A stretch of DNA of 49,763 nucleotides from a bacterium. Its GTDB lineage: Bacteria > Bacteroidota > Bacteroidia > Bacteroidales > Muribaculaceae. Below, piece after piece: positions 16,076-24,885 of the stretch. The notes under the pieces are model-generated. The model was given only the letters and a program-made list of their open reading frames with translations. It was not told the origin of the DNA and did no database searches. The position numbers were made by a program, and so were the translations under genes. Position 1 is the first letter of the stretch. The number at the start of each line of letters is the position of its first letter. The stretch is from the NCBI GenBank assembly GCA_004563195.1, contig SFTJ01000020.1, positions 1 through 49,763 on the forward strand, given 5' to 3'.

Positions 16076-16570
16076 CTATCTCGTTGCGGTAAATGACAAT
16101 TTTTTTAATAAAAACACCGGAAGTGTAGCCCCTACTACCATGCCTAAGATAATAAACATGCAGGTAAGGCCATTGTAGGCAAACAGATAAAAATAATGTA
16201 AAAATACTTCTTCACGGGTATAATACAGACACGACAACATAGCCTCAATAGTACGGTAGGCATACATCCCGGGAATCAGTGGCAACAATGCAGGAAAAAA
16301 ACAAACCTCAGCCGGACATTTTATGCGTGATGCAAACAACACTGCAAACAATCCGATAGCAAATGAAGCCACCGTGCCGGCAATGATGATGTGTGCACCT
16401 CCTAATTCCGGCAAAGTCAACACATAACGTATGGCATGTCCTACTGCTGCAATTAACGCGCATGTTAGATATGCTCGCCTGGGAGTATTACTTATGCTGG
16501 AAAAACCAATTGCAGCTATCGCAGCAAAAAAACCATCCTCAAAAATATTCACAAAAATATCATTCCACAT
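16076..16570 (-). CDS. ThrE_2-type exporter subunit (DUF3815, threonine/serine exporter)
   Basis: A 164-residue membrane protein with about four to five helices (for example AIAAIGFSSIS, THE region AHIIIAGTVASFAIGLFAVL, and TCMFIILGMVVGATLPVFLL). It matches the C-terminal half of split threonine/serine exporters. The usual motif with a proline-rich turn (FFPALLPLIPGMYAYRTI) is present. It starts 6 bases after the stop of the partner gene, so the two form an operon. It probably works with the next gene as one inner-membrane exporter of amino acids. Confidence 0.85.
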   Translation of the reverse strand: MWNDIFVNIFEDGFFAAIAAIGFSSISNTPRRAYLTCALIAAVGHAIRYVLTLPELGGAHIIIAGTVASFAIGLFAVLFASRIKCPAEVCFFPALLPLIPGMYAYRTIEAMLSCLYYTREEVFLHYFYLFAYNGLTCMFIILGMVVGATLPVFLLKKLSFTATR

Positions 16571-16576
16571 AATTAT

Positions 16577-17359
16577 TTAAAACCATCTTAATCCAAGTAT
16601 GAGCATTCCTACACAAAGCCCGGCTGACAGACACGCGGTAAGTACGGCAGCATCTAAAAACCGGCTGAACGCACACAAGTAATGTCGGTATATCATATCA
16701 CTTACCGAATTTATATACGGCACGCCGGGAATCAAATATAAAACACTTGTGCCAATTGCCAATTCCGGGGTTGTACCAATATTGAAAATATGCCCTCCGG
16801 CACTTATCGATGCCGAGAAGAATGAGGCACAAAGAAACGTCAGGCGTATGTCGCACCCATCTTCGAGCATTATTTGCTTGAGCCTATACCCTGCCAATGT
16901 CGATACTAAAACTATCAGCATGGCAAACCAGTCGCCACCGAAAAGTCTGCAAAATGCAGAGTTGGCAAGACTCGTCAGAATCAGCACCTCCCATTTCCCA
17001 GTAGGCTTTGTAGCCTTTATGCTTTCAAAGTGTGCAACAGCAGTCGGCAAATCCAAATTGTAGTCTGCTATTTCCCAGCTTAACTGGCTCAAGCGAGTGT
17101 TCAGATCGAAACTTATGCCACAACTTGCAGTTTTGCGCTGTGCCATTACCGCACCTTTGCGATCGCTACTCCACACAGAGACCGATACGTGAGCCGGCAT
17201 TATGAATATGTCGAGGTTCACCTCAAAGGCCTCCGCTATGCGCTTTGTGTTTTTTTCTATTCGGATGCATGTCGATCCGCACCCCAACAGCAGAGCGGCA
17301 TATTCGGCAAGGAATGAAGCTATCCCTCGCATTACATTGCTATCATTCGACTTATTCAT
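16577..17359 (-). CDS. ThrE-type threonine/serine exporter N-terminal subunit
   Basis: A protein of about 260 residues from the ATG at 17359. It has the cytoplasmic ThrE domain (FLAEYAALLLGCGSTCIRIE, then CGISFDLNTRLSQLSWEIAD) followed by about five membrane helices (LTSLANSAFCRLFGGDWFAM, LYLIPGVPYINSVSDMIY). A longer frame open to 17485 overlaps the upstream gene and lacks family features, so the ATG overlapping that gene's stop is chosen. Together with the downstream ThrE_2 gene it forms a two-gene exporter. Confidence 0.85.
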   Translation of the reverse strand: MNKSNDSNVMRGIASFLAEYAALLLGCGSTCIRIEKNTKRIAEAFEVNLDIFIMPAHVSVSVWSSDRKGAVMAQRKTASCGISFDLNTRLSQLSWEIADYNLDLPTAVAHFESIKATKPTGKWEVLILTSLANSAFCRLFGGDWFAMLIVLVSTLAGYRLKQIMLEDGCDIRLTFLCASFFSASISAGGHIFNIGTTPELAIGTSVLYLIPGVPYINSVSDMIYRHYLCAFSRFLDAAVLTACLSAGLCVGMLILGLRWF

Positions 17360-17585
17360 AATATTGGTCTTCGCAGTCATCGTCTTTGTCAGCGATTCCG
17401 GGTATTTCATCGTCTCCCGGTATGAAGAACATATCAGATTCACGACCAAACTCAAAAACCGATGTTGCCTTGTGGGCACAACCACGGCAACTGTGCTTGG
17501 TAAAATAGCTTTTAACAGCTCGAAAAATAAATGCGCTCAATAGCACTGCCGCTATAACGCACCACGTAATCATTGGATAGTTCAT
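17352..17585 (-). CDS. Small single-helix membrane protein, possibly FeoB-associated Cys-rich type
   Basis: A 77-residue protein with an N-terminal transmembrane helix (ITWCVIAAVLLSAFIFRAV), a short Cys motif (KHSCRGCAHK) and an acidic tail (DKDDDCEDQYYE). The layout resembles small Cys-rich membrane proteins annotated as FeoB-associated, but no feoB is in the window. It overlaps the exporter start by 8 bases and is probably the first gene of that operon. The function is uncertain. Confidence 0.6.
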   Translation of the reverse strand: MNYPMITWCVIAAVLLSAFIFRAVKSYFTKHSCRGCAHKATSVFEFGRESDMFFIPGDDEIPGIADKDDDCEDQYYE

Positions 17586-17930
17586 AATCTATTGCTTTTT
17601 TAAAATTTTGTGCAAAAGTCGAACTTATCCACAAAAAGCTCAAACAATGATTAAGGGATTTTCCTATCACTGCTATAGGCAATATATATAATAACCCCTC
17701 AGCCAAATGTACATACTTAATTAGGCCTTGAATAATGATGAAATCACAATTCAAGTCCTCATTATTTCTGCAAAAACAGTGCTTTTAGTGACCGGTTATG
17801 CAGTTTTTTGCCATTTTGGGGTTTTGTGTGTAATAGTTTTCGTAAATTTATGGTCGGTTTTGCTTTGACGGCTTTTACACAAAACATTGAGAGAATAACA
17901 AAAAAAACTAACATCACAATATAGAACCTA
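17586..17930. other. Intergenic gap between divergent exporter operon and recQ
   Basis: 345 bases, AT-rich, between divergently transcribed genes, so it should carry both promoters. I see no perfect TAnnTTTG box, no repeat and no gene. Confidence 0.6.
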
Positions 17931-19754
17931 ATGGACAAGGCATATCAACTTTTGAAATCGATATACGGCTATGATTCCTTTCGCCCTCAGCAAAAGGAAA
18001 TTATCGACTATGTGGTGGCTGGTGGCGATGCTTTGGTGCTGATGCCCACCGGCGGAGGCAAGTCGGTTTGCTACCAAATACCTGCTCTTATGCTCGATGG
18101 CGTGGCATTGGTGGTGTCGCCGCTCATTTCGCTGATGAAGGACCAAGTGGATGCCTTGCAAGCCAACGGCGTGAATGCCGAAGCTCTGAATAGCAGCAAC
18201 GATGAATATGCCAATCGCTTGATTTTCGACCGTTGCAGTCGTGGCGAGATAAAAATTCTCTACATCTCGCCGGAGCGCCTTATGGCTGAGATTACTCGAC
18301 TGCAGAAAAGCGTAAAAGTGTCGATGATTGCCATCGACGAAGCGCACTGTGTGTCGCAATGGGGGCATGATTTCCGCCCTGAGTATACGCAACTGGGAGT
18401 GCTCACCGAGTGTTTCCCAAATGTACCTATTCTTGCGCTTACAGCCACTGCCGACAAGATTACTAAAACCGATATTGTGGAGCAGCTTCGTCTGCGCAAT
18501 CCTCGCATTTTCATCAGCAGTTTCGACCGCCCGAATCTGAGCCTCGATGTGCGCAAAGCCTATCAAAAACGGGAACGCCTGCGCACTATCATCGACGTAA
18601 TACGCCGTCATCGCGGCGAGAGTGGTATCATCTACTGCCTGTCGCGTAAAGGCACCGAAGAAATGGCTGCCGATTTGAAAGCTAAGGGCATAACTGCCGG
18701 CATATATCACGCCGGAATGTCGGCGGCAGAAAGGAGTCGCGTTCAAGACGATTTTATCAACGACCGCATACATGTGATATGCGCCACCATAGCTTTCGGT
18801 ATGGGCATCGACAAGAGCAACATTCGATTTGTGATACACAACAATATGCCCAAAAGCATCGAGAGTTTCTATCAAGAGATAGGTCGCGGTGGCCGCGACG
18901 GACTACCCACCGAAACCATATTGTTCTATAGTTTGAAGGACTTGATTACGCTTCGCAAATTTGCCGAAGATAGTGGTCAGCGCGACATCAATTTGGAGAA
19001 AATGAAGCGCATGCAAGAGTATTCGGAGGCACAAGTGTGCCGCCGGCGCATACTTCTCAACTATTTCGGCGAAACCAGTGAGTGCCGCTGCGGCAATTGC
19101 GACGTATGCAAAAATCCGCCGCAACTCTTCGATGGTACCGACCTTGTGCAGAAAGCCCTTTCGGCTATAAAGCGTTGCAACGAGGAGATAGGTTTTTCGG
19201 TAACGATTGATATACTTAAAGGCAGTATCTCATCGGTGGTGATAGCCAATGGTTATGATAAAATCAAGACTTTTGGCGTGGGTCGTAATGTTCCTGCCCT
19301 CGATTGGCACGCCTATATGCTGCAAATGTTGCAAATGGGATACATAGAGATAGCATACAATGAAGATAATCACCTGAAAATAACGCCACTAGGCGAAGAT
19401 ATACTCTACGGGCGCAAGCGGGCGCAGCTATCGGTGATAGTTCGCGACGACTTGCGAGTGAAAAAGCGCCAACGAAAAGATGTGATTCCTCAATTGGCAC
19501 TCGCCAATCCCGACGAAGAACTGTTCGAAAAACTCAGAGCACTTCGCAAAACCATTGCCGAGGAAATGGGCACAGCTCCCTATATCGTTCTTTCCGACAA
19601 ATCACTACGGTCGATTGCAGCACTCAAGCCCACCGACCTCAACACGTTTGCCGACGCTTACGGCATAGGCGAATACAAGAAAAATCGATTCGGCAAGCGA
19701 TTTGTGGAACTCGTTTGCCGGCATCTCAGCGAAACTCCGTCACAGGAAATATAA
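17931..19754 (+). CDS. recQ: ATP-dependent DNA helicase RecQ
   Basis: A 607-residue full-length RecQ. Motif I is MPTGGGKSVCYQIP near residue 42, motif II DEAHCVSQWGHDFRP, and the motif VI region is GRGGRDGLP. The zinc-binding RQC part has Cys residues in CRRRIL and CRCGNCDVC. A C-terminal HRDC domain contains DKSLRSIAALKPTDLNTFAD. It unwinds DNA 3'-5' in recombination and replication-fork repair. It is monocistronic by spacing. All key residues are present. Confidence 0.96.
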   Translation: MDKAYQLLKSIYGYDSFRPQQKEIIDYVVAGGDALVLMPTGGGKSVCYQIPALMLDGVALVVSPLISLMKDQVDALQANGVNAEALNSSNDEYANRLIFDRCSRGEIKILYISPERLMAEITRLQKSVKVSMIAIDEAHCVSQWGHDFRPEYTQLGVLTECFPNVPILALTATADKITKTDIVEQLRLRNPRIFISSFDRPNLSLDVRKAYQKRERLRTIIDVIRRHRGESGIIYCLSRKGTEEMAADLKAKGITAGIYHAGMSAAERSRVQDDFINDRIHVICATIAFGMGIDKSNIRFVIHNNMPKSIESFYQEIGRGGRDGLPTETILFYSLKDLITLRKFAEDSGQRDINLEKMKRMQEYSEAQVCRRRILLNYFGETSECRCGNCDVCKNPPQLFDGTDLVQKALSAIKRCNEEIGFSVTIDILKGSISSVVIANGYDKIKTFGVGRNVPALDWHAYMLQMLQMGYIEIAYNEDNHLKITPLGEDILYGRKRAQLSVIVRDDLRVKKRQRKDVIPQLALANPDEELFEKLRALRKTIAEEMGTAPYIVLSDKSLRSIAALKPTDLNTFADAYGIGEYKKNRFGKRFVELVCRHLSETPSQEI

Positions 19755-19829
19755 TCATCATTCACGAGCCGGCTATATTTGTGCTCAGCCGAGTCGCCAA
19801 CCACTTTATTTTCTGCAGAAATGCAACGA

Positions 19830-19857
19830 AAAATGGCTGCCTCCCGACAGCCATTTC
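19830..19857. terminator. Hairpin terminator between recQ and rubrerythrin genes
   Basis: AAATGGCTG and CAGCCATTT form a 9-bp stem. On the - strand it is followed by a T-run, suiting the rubrerythrin transcript. It lies between the two convergent 3' ends and may act in both directions. Confidence 0.65.
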
Positions 19858-19901
19858 TTTGTGAGTAAAAAATCAAATTATACCAAATATATAGATTACT
19901 G

Positions 19902-20453
19902 TTATTTCTTGAAGTATCTATTGTAAAGGCCTTCGAAACCACGACCGTGACGAGCTTCATCCTTAGCCATTTCGTGAACGGTGTCGTGAATTGCATCGAG
20001 GTTAGCAGCCTTTGCATTCTTGGCAATGCGCATCTTGTCTTCGCAAGCACCCGATTCGGCGTTCATACGCTTTTCGAGGTTAGTCTTGGTATCCCATACT
20101 ACGTCGCCAAGGAGTTCTGCAAACTTAGCAGCGTGTTCTGCTTCTTCCCATGCATAGCGCTTGAAAGCTTCAGCTATTTCAGGATAGCCTTCGCGATCGG
20201 CTTGACGAGACATTGCAAGATACATACCTACTTCGGTGCATTCGCCGTTGAAGTGTGCGTTGAGGTCAGCAATCATTTCATCGCCTGTACCCTTTGCTAC
20301 ACCTATTTCGTGTTCGGTAACGAACTTAAGACCTTCGTCTTCTACCAATTCTTTGAACTTGCTTGCAGGTTGCTTACATAGTGGGCAGAATTCAGGAGCT
20401 GAATCGCCTTCGTGGATATAACCACATACTGTACATTGAAATTTCTTTGCCAT
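19902..20453 (-). CDS. Reverse rubrerythrin (rubredoxin domain first)
   Basis: A 183-residue protein: an N-terminal rubredoxin-type FeCys4 site (CTVCGY near residue 7 and CPLCKQP near 23), then a ferritin-like di-iron domain with metal ligands in GECTEVGMYL, WEEAEHAAKF and DEARHGRGFE. The rubredoxin-first order marks a reverse rubrerythrin, a cytoplasmic NAD(P)H-linked hydrogen peroxide reductase of anaerobes. It starts 49 bases after the perR stop with no separate promoter seen, so it is probably in the peroxide-stress operon controlled by that regulator. Confidence 0.93.
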   Translation of the reverse strand: MAKKFQCTVCGYIHEGDSAPEFCPLCKQPASKFKELVEDEGLKFVTEHEIGVAKGTGDEMIADLNAHFNGECTEVGMYLAMSRQADREGYPEIAEAFKRYAWEEAEHAAKFAELLGDVVWDTKTNLEKRMNAESGACEDKMRIAKNAKAANLDAIHDTVHEMAKDEARHGRGFEGLYNRYFKK

Positions 20454-20502
20454 AATTGTAATTGTTTGTTATGTTTCTTATTAATGTTAATATCTAATTG
20501 TG

Positions 20503-20916
20503 TCAATTTGTTCGCTGCTTTTCGCAATTTGGGCAAACTCCCGTGTAATAGAGATGAGTGCTGTCGATTTTAAAACCATCTACGGGCTTTAAAGCATCAA
20601 ATGCACTTTCATCGCATGGCACATCGTAGATTTTGCCACATTCCCGGCAGTAGAAATGCGCATGCGGGTATGTGAAGCCATCGTAATGCGCCTTGCTGCC
20701 TTCGATTGTTATTTCATTCACTGCTCGCTTCGACACAAGCAATTCGAGCGTGTTGTAAATCGTGGTCTTCGACAGAGTGGGAATCTCTTGGCGCAAATCG
20801 GCATATATTTCCTCCACAGTGGGATGCGTGGCGTGACTCATCAAGTAGTTCATCACCGCTAATCGCTGCACCGATGGACGTATGTCATATTTCTCCAAGT
20901 GTTCTTGTGCTGTCAT
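20503..20916 (-). CDS. perR: Fur-family peroxide-sensing regulator (PerR-like)
   Basis: A 137-residue Fur-family protein with an N-terminal winged helix (IRPSVQRLAVMNYLMSHATH, then TVEEIYADL and TLSKTTIYNTLELL). The C-terminal dimerisation/metal domain has YPHAHFYCRECGKIYDVPC and a second zinc CxxC (CPNC) near the end. Its position directly upstream of rubrerythrin argues for the PerR subtype over Fur or Zur. Autoregulation of the operon is expected for the family. Confidence 0.88.
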   Translation of the reverse strand: MTAQEHLEKYDIRPSVQRLAVMNYLMSHATHPTVEEIYADLRQEIPTLSKTTIYNTLELLVSKRAVNEITIEGSKAHYDGFTYPHAHFYCRECGKIYDVPCDESAFDALKPVDGFKIDSTHLYYTGVCPNCEKQRTN

Positions 20917-20942
20917 TTTTTAGTTCTCTTTTGAAATCATTA

Positions 20943-20950
20943 CAAATTTA
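20943..20950 (-). promoter_or_regulatory. -7 box (TAAATTTG) for the perR-rubrerythrin operon
   Basis: A perfect TAnnTTTG match on the - strand, 27 bases before the perR ATG. It is the only candidate in the short gap shared with the divergent ung promoter. Confidence 0.65.
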
Positions 20951-21066
20951 TAATGATTACACGAGATATCCAAATATTTTTGGAATTATTTTTAAAATTA
21001 CTAAAAAAAATTCTTATTGCACCTATCTTAATCTCAAAAATCGCCGAAATTCTTAAAGTTTAACAT

Positions 21067-21074
21067 TATATTTG
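21067..21074 (+). promoter_or_regulatory. -7 box (TATATTTG) for ung
   Basis: A TAnnTTTG match followed by C, 22 bases before the ung ATG. It fits the Bacteroidetes sigma-ABfr promoter pattern. Confidence 0.7.
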
Positions 21075-21095
21075 CACTATTAAGCAAAAGCAGAT

Positions 21096-21758
21096 ATGGA
21101 AATACGAATTGAAGAAAGTTGGAAACGCGAACTTGCCGAAGAGTGGGAAAAGGACTACTTCGTGCGTCTCACACAATTTGTGCGCGAAGAATATGCCACC
21201 AAGCAGATATTCCCGCCGGGGCGTCAGATTTTTGCTGCGTTCAATTCCACACCGTTTCACGAAGTGAAAGTGGTGATTCTCGGTCAAGACCCCTATCACG
21301 ATGTGGGGCAAGCCAATGGATTGTGCTTCTCGGTGAACGACGGCATTCAGTTTCCGCCTTCGCTTCGCAATATTTTTAAGGAGATAGAGAGCGACATAGG
21401 CACACCTGTTCCTCAGAGCGGCGACCTGTCGCGCTGGGCTAAGCAAGGAGTGCTCTTGCTCAATGCCACGCTCACCGTCGAAGCCCATCGGGCTGGTTCG
21501 CACCAACGCCACGGGTGGGAGCAATTTACCGACAGCGTGATTGCTCACCTGGCTGAGCATCGCGACAATCTCGTGTTTATTCTATGGGGAAGCTATGCCA
21601 TAGGCAAGGGCGCATTTATCGACCGAAATCGCCACTTGGTGCTCACTTCGGTGCACCCGTCTCCCCTATCGGCTCATCGCGGATTTTTCGGCAATCACCA
21701 CTTCTCGAGAACCAACCAATACTTAATAGAGCACGGCAAAACACCTATCGAATGGTAA
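21096..21758 (+). CDS. ung: Uracil-DNA glycosylase
   Basis: A 220-residue family-1 uracil-DNA glycosylase, full length. The water-activating motif GQDPYHDVGQANGLCFSV and the C-terminal minor-groove loop HPSPLSAHRGFFG with the catalytic His are both intact. It excises uracil from DNA to start base-excision repair. The stop codon overlaps the start of the downstream T9SS gene (ATGGTAA), so the two are translationally linked. Confidence 0.97.
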   Translation: MEIRIEESWKRELAEEWEKDYFVRLTQFVREEYATKQIFPPGRQIFAAFNSTPFHEVKVVILGQDPYHDVGQANGLCFSVNDGIQFPPSLRNIFKEIESDIGTPVPQSGDLSRWAKQGVLLLNATLTVEAHRAGSHQRHGWEQFTDSVIAHLAEHRDNLVFILWGSYAIGKGAFIDRNRHLVLTSVHPSPLSAHRGFFGNHHFSRTNQYLIEHGKTPIEW

Positions 21759-23020
21759 GACACATTATTATATATACATTTATCGCAATTGCTGCCATAG
21801 CTTCGGCCGCCTATGCTCAAGTGCTGCACACACAGTGCTTCGACCCAGACTTTCGCACGCTGAAAGTGGCACCACGAAGCAATAATTATTTCCCACCCAT
21901 TTGGGTTATGGGACTCAACGACGACCCGCTTGTGGTGTCGTTCGACCACCTCAGCGAGAATCACATGTATCTCCGCTACAGCATAGTGCACTGCAATAGC
22001 GATTGGCAGCCATCAGAACTCCAAGAGAGTGAATATGTGTCGGGATTCAACTATGCCGACATCGAGCAATACGATTACTCGGCAAGCACTTTTGCTCACT
22101 ATGTGCACTATCAGTTTGCCATCCCCAATAGTGAGATGCAAATTCTAAAATCGGGCAACTATATAGTGAAGGTCTACGAACAGGATTCGCCCGACGATGT
22201 TCTGCTGCAAGCACGATTCTCGGTTTGCGAAAACACTATGGCAGTACGTGCCTCAGTAACGTCGCGCACCGATATCGACTACAACGAACAGCACCAGCAA
22301 GTGTCGGTAGAGGTAAAATGCAAGCAGGGCTCGGTAATCGACCCTTATAACGACCTGAAACTCATCGTATCGCAAAATTCACGCCTCGACAACGAGGTGA
22401 CAATCACTCATCCGCTTATGGTGAGCGGCGAAAGCATAGTCTACGACCACAATCGTGAGTTGATATTTCCCGCAGGAAACGAATTTCGCCGAATAGAAAC
22501 GGTGGCAACACATGCCCCATCGATGGGCGTGATAAGTATGCAGTATTTCGACCCCTATTACCATGCCAATCTGCGCCTCGACATTCCTCGCGCCGATGAG
22601 CCTTATTACTACGACCGCACTCAGCACGGATATTTCACCATACGCAATTGGGAAAGTGAACATTCCGACACCGAAGCCGACTATATTGTCACTCACTTCT
22701 CGCTCGACACTAACGGTAAACTTAACGGCGGCAAAATATATCTCGACGGCGAATTTACCGAGCACAAGTTTATCCCGAAATACGAGATGCGCTACGATAT
22801 GTCGTCGGGGCTATACATTGCCGACATCTTGCTAAAGCAAGGCGCCTATAACTATCAATATCTTTGGGTGCCCGACGGTGAAAATCGTGGTTACACCGCA
22901 GCCATCGAAGGCAACAAATATCAAACCGTCAACGAATACCTGGCGCGAGTGTACCAACGCCACCCCGGCGACCGTTACGACCGTTTTGTTGGTTTCGGCA
23001 TAGCATTCTCCGGCAAATAG
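21752..23020 (+). CDS. Type IX secretion system plug protein (DUF5103)
   Basis: A 422-residue protein from the ATG at 21752, with a signal peptide (YTFIAIAAIASAAYAQ) and the DUF5103 sequence (FRTLKVAPRSNNYFPPIWVM, YLRYSIVHCNSDWQPSELQE, TEADYIVTHFSLDT). DUF5103 is known as the periplasmic Plug that seals the SprA translocon of the type IX secretion system. A longer frame open to 21584 overlaps ung and lacks a signal peptide, so it is rejected. Its presence suggests T9SS components in the host. Confidence 0.88.
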   Translation: MVRHIIIYTFIAIAAIASAAYAQVLHTQCFDPDFRTLKVAPRSNNYFPPIWVMGLNDDPLVVSFDHLSENHMYLRYSIVHCNSDWQPSELQESEYVSGFNYADIEQYDYSASTFAHYVHYQFAIPNSEMQILKSGNYIVKVYEQDSPDDVLLQARFSVCENTMAVRASVTSRTDIDYNEQHQQVSVEVKCKQGSVIDPYNDLKLIVSQNSRLDNEVTITHPLMVSGESIVYDHNRELIFPAGNEFRRIETVATHAPSMGVISMQYFDPYYHANLRLDIPRADEPYYYDRTQHGYFTIRNWESEHSDTEADYIVTHFSLDTNGKLNGGKIYLDGEFTEHKFIPKYEMRYDMSSGLYIADILLKQGAYNYQYLWVPDGENRGYTAAIEGNKYQTVNEYLARVYQRHPGDRYDRFVGFGIAFSGK

Positions 23021-23076
23021 CAACTCTTAGAGAACTTTTATTGCCGGCATAGCCCATGTTTCTCACTAAATTTCGT

Positions 23077-23084
23077 TAACTTTG
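23077..23084 (+). promoter_or_regulatory. -7 box (TAACTTTG) of tRNA-Arg
   Basis: A perfect TAnnTTTG followed by C, 21 bases before the mature tRNA 5' end. Confidence 0.7.
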
Positions 23085-23104
23085 CACTCGCAAACGATAG
23101 CTTT

Positions 23105-23176
23105 GCGCCCATAGTTCAATGGATAGAATACTGGATTCCGGTTCCAACGATTGGGGTTCGACTCCCCATGGGCGTA
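23105..23176 (+). tRNA. tRNA-Arg (anticodon CCG)
   Basis: The acceptor arms GCGCCCA and TGGGCGT pair over 7 bp (one G.T), with discriminator A. The D stem is GTTC/GAAT. The anticodon loop TTCCGGT gives CCG at 23138-23140. The T stem is TGGGG/CCCCA with loop TTCGACT. The first pair of the anticodon stem is C.A. CCA is not encoded. A terminator follows. Confidence 0.93.
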
Positions 23177-23182
23177 CATCCA

Positions 23183-23214
23183 TCGGTGTTCCGCATCACG
23201 GAGCACCGATTTTT
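23183..23214 (+). terminator. Intrinsic terminator of tRNA-Arg
   Basis: TCGGTG and CACCGA with an inner TCCG/CGGA form a strong stem, followed by a run of five T. Confidence 0.85.
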
Positions 23215-23391
23215 CGTAAAATCACACAGCGACCGGTGTGGTGAAACCATCTCTATGGCGCATGACCGCCGCGCAGGCGCTGTTGCATATTGTTTTTCGA
23301 GCAATAAACAAGTTTTGTGCACTTTTGGGTGGTTTTGATTTTGTCTTATATTGCAAATTCATTATATTTACCGAAAATTTTGATTATACGC

Positions 23392-24198
23392 ATGAAAACA
23401 TTTGCATTCGATTCAATAGAACGGTATTCTCGATTTAGCGAAACACGCAACTTGAAGAAACTTATATGCAACAAAGAATGGCGTGCTTTTACCGAAGACG
23501 AAGAGAAAGAGAGTTACACATTTATGCCCAACGGAACAGTGATGATAATGCATAATTCAGTCACTCTGAAGGGTTCGTGGACTCTCGACCAGAAGAATCG
23601 TCTGTTCACTATCGAAGGCAAAAACAGCAAACATCGCTTCGCTATGATATTTATCAGCAAGGAAGTAATGGTGCTCAATCCCGCAGGCGACTCTTGCTAT
23701 TCGTTCCTTATCAACGAAAACAACGACAAATTTTTCAAGCCTCGTTTTTACCCCGATTTGATTAATTATTTCCGCAGCAAGGATGCCGAAGAGGACAAAG
23801 AGGCCTCACAAGCAGCAATCTGCGACACTCCTCTTGCCGATAATCTGTCTGAATCGTTCAAGCAAAAAGTAGCATCTCGCCACGATGCCATCGAACAGAA
23901 GAAAATACAAGAAGCCGCCGAAGAATTGCGTGAGCAAATCACCGACGGCAACAATCGTTGGGGACACAGAGTGTTTTGGGGCATTGTAATTGCTGTGTAT
24001 GCTGTTACTCTTGTGTACAATATCATCAAACTGCCTATAGCACAAGCTGTGCTCGACACCATCACCTACGGCACTATCATCAATGTGGTGGTGGCTTTGC
24101 TGTTTATCAACAAACTGGTTGAGAAGTTGCTCGACATCATCGCCATCAAGCGTTGGAAGAAAGCCAACCCCAATGACCCGCGCAGCAAATTCATTTGA
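23392..24198 (+). CDS. Membrane protein of unknown function
   Basis: A 268-residue protein from the ATG at 23392 (an upstream in-frame TTG is less likely). The N-terminal ~130 residues are soluble and beta-rich (YTFMPNGTVMIMHNSVTLKG, then SWTLDQKNRLFTIEG), a pattern like small lipocalin- or immunoglobulin-like stability modules. A charged helical linker follows, then two C-terminal transmembrane helices (VFWGIVIAVYAVTLVYNIIK and TIINVVVALLFINKLVEKLL). It is not recognised. It stands alone between tRNA-Arg and a convergent HD-domain gene. Confidence 0.75.
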   Translation: MKTFAFDSIERYSRFSETRNLKKLICNKEWRAFTEDEEKESYTFMPNGTVMIMHNSVTLKGSWTLDQKNRLFTIEGKNSKHRFAMIFISKEVMVLNPAGDSCYSFLINENNDKFFKPRFYPDLINYFRSKDAEEDKEASQAAICDTPLADNLSESFKQKVASRHDAIEQKKIQEAAEELREQITDGNNRWGHRVFWGIVIAVYAVTLVYNIIKLPIAQAVLDTITYGTIINVVVALLFINKLVEKLLDIIAIKRWKKANPNDPRSKFI

Positions 24199-24228
24199 GC
24201 GTCGCCAATCGGCATCCTCTCGCTACTT

Positions 24229-24855
24229 CTACTCAAGCAGCGATGCTGTTTTGCGTTCAAGCACTCCCGCCGCAAGCGTATCGGCGCATTGTATTATCAC
24301 GCACAGCGGATAGAGTTTGCGGGCGGTGTCGATATTCTTCACTGTTTCGTAACTGTGCATAGGCAAATCCCATGCTCCCATATGCCATCTTATGGCAAGC
24401 ATCTCATCGTCGTACATAGCGAGACCCATGCCCATAAGCATTATCACGGATTTTTCGCCATGTCCCATCGGGAAATTCTTATACGAAATCTTATAACCTT
24501 CGGTGTCCTCCCATGTGCCTATGGCAGTCTTTCGTTTCACTGCCGAACGGATGTAGATGTCCGACTTGCACACATCGTGCAGCAATGATGCTATTATTAC
24601 CCTATCCTCGGGCACTTCTTTTGCTATCGATTCATCGAACTGCATCATCTGCTCCCTGATTTTCAGCGCACAATAGCACACATTGAGCGAATGTTGCAGC
24701 AGTCCGCCCTCGGTATTGAGGTGCTGTGTGCTCGATGCCGGGGCTTCGAAAAAGCCCAACTCTTCCAATTCCGCTATTACATCGTCCACTCCCTCTCGCT
24801 CTGTTGAGCGCAACAATTTCACAAATTCGTCTTTATTTTCCTTATTGGTTGGCAT
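24229..24855 (-). CDS. HD-domain protein (putative phosphohydrolase)
   Basis: A 208-residue protein with an HD-type metal site: GGLLQHSLNV (His55), SLLHDVCK (His93, Asp94) and a later ADTLAAG that can supply the last Asp. It resembles Bacteroidales hydrolases annotated as HD-domain phosphohydrolases acting on nucleotides or nucleic-acid ends. The substrate is unknown. The stop lies 30 bases from the convergent membrane-protein gene. Confidence 0.85.
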   Translation of the reverse strand: MPTNKENKDEFVKLLRSTEREGVDDVIAELEELGFFEAPASSTQHLNTEGGLLQHSLNVCYCALKIREQMMQFDESIAKEVPEDRVIIASLLHDVCKSDIYIRSAVKRKTAIGTWEDTEGYKISYKNFPMGHGEKSVIMLMGMGLAMYDDEMLAIRWHMGAWDLPMHSYETVKNIDTARKLYPLCVIIQCADTLAAGVLERKTASLLE

Positions 24856-24885
24856 AATCTCTTATTATAGATTTGGTCTTTAGTA

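Noticed and set aside
21584..21751. Extended start for the T9SS plug gene
   Set aside because: It overlaps ung and removes the signal peptide from the N-terminus; the ATG at 21752 fits better.
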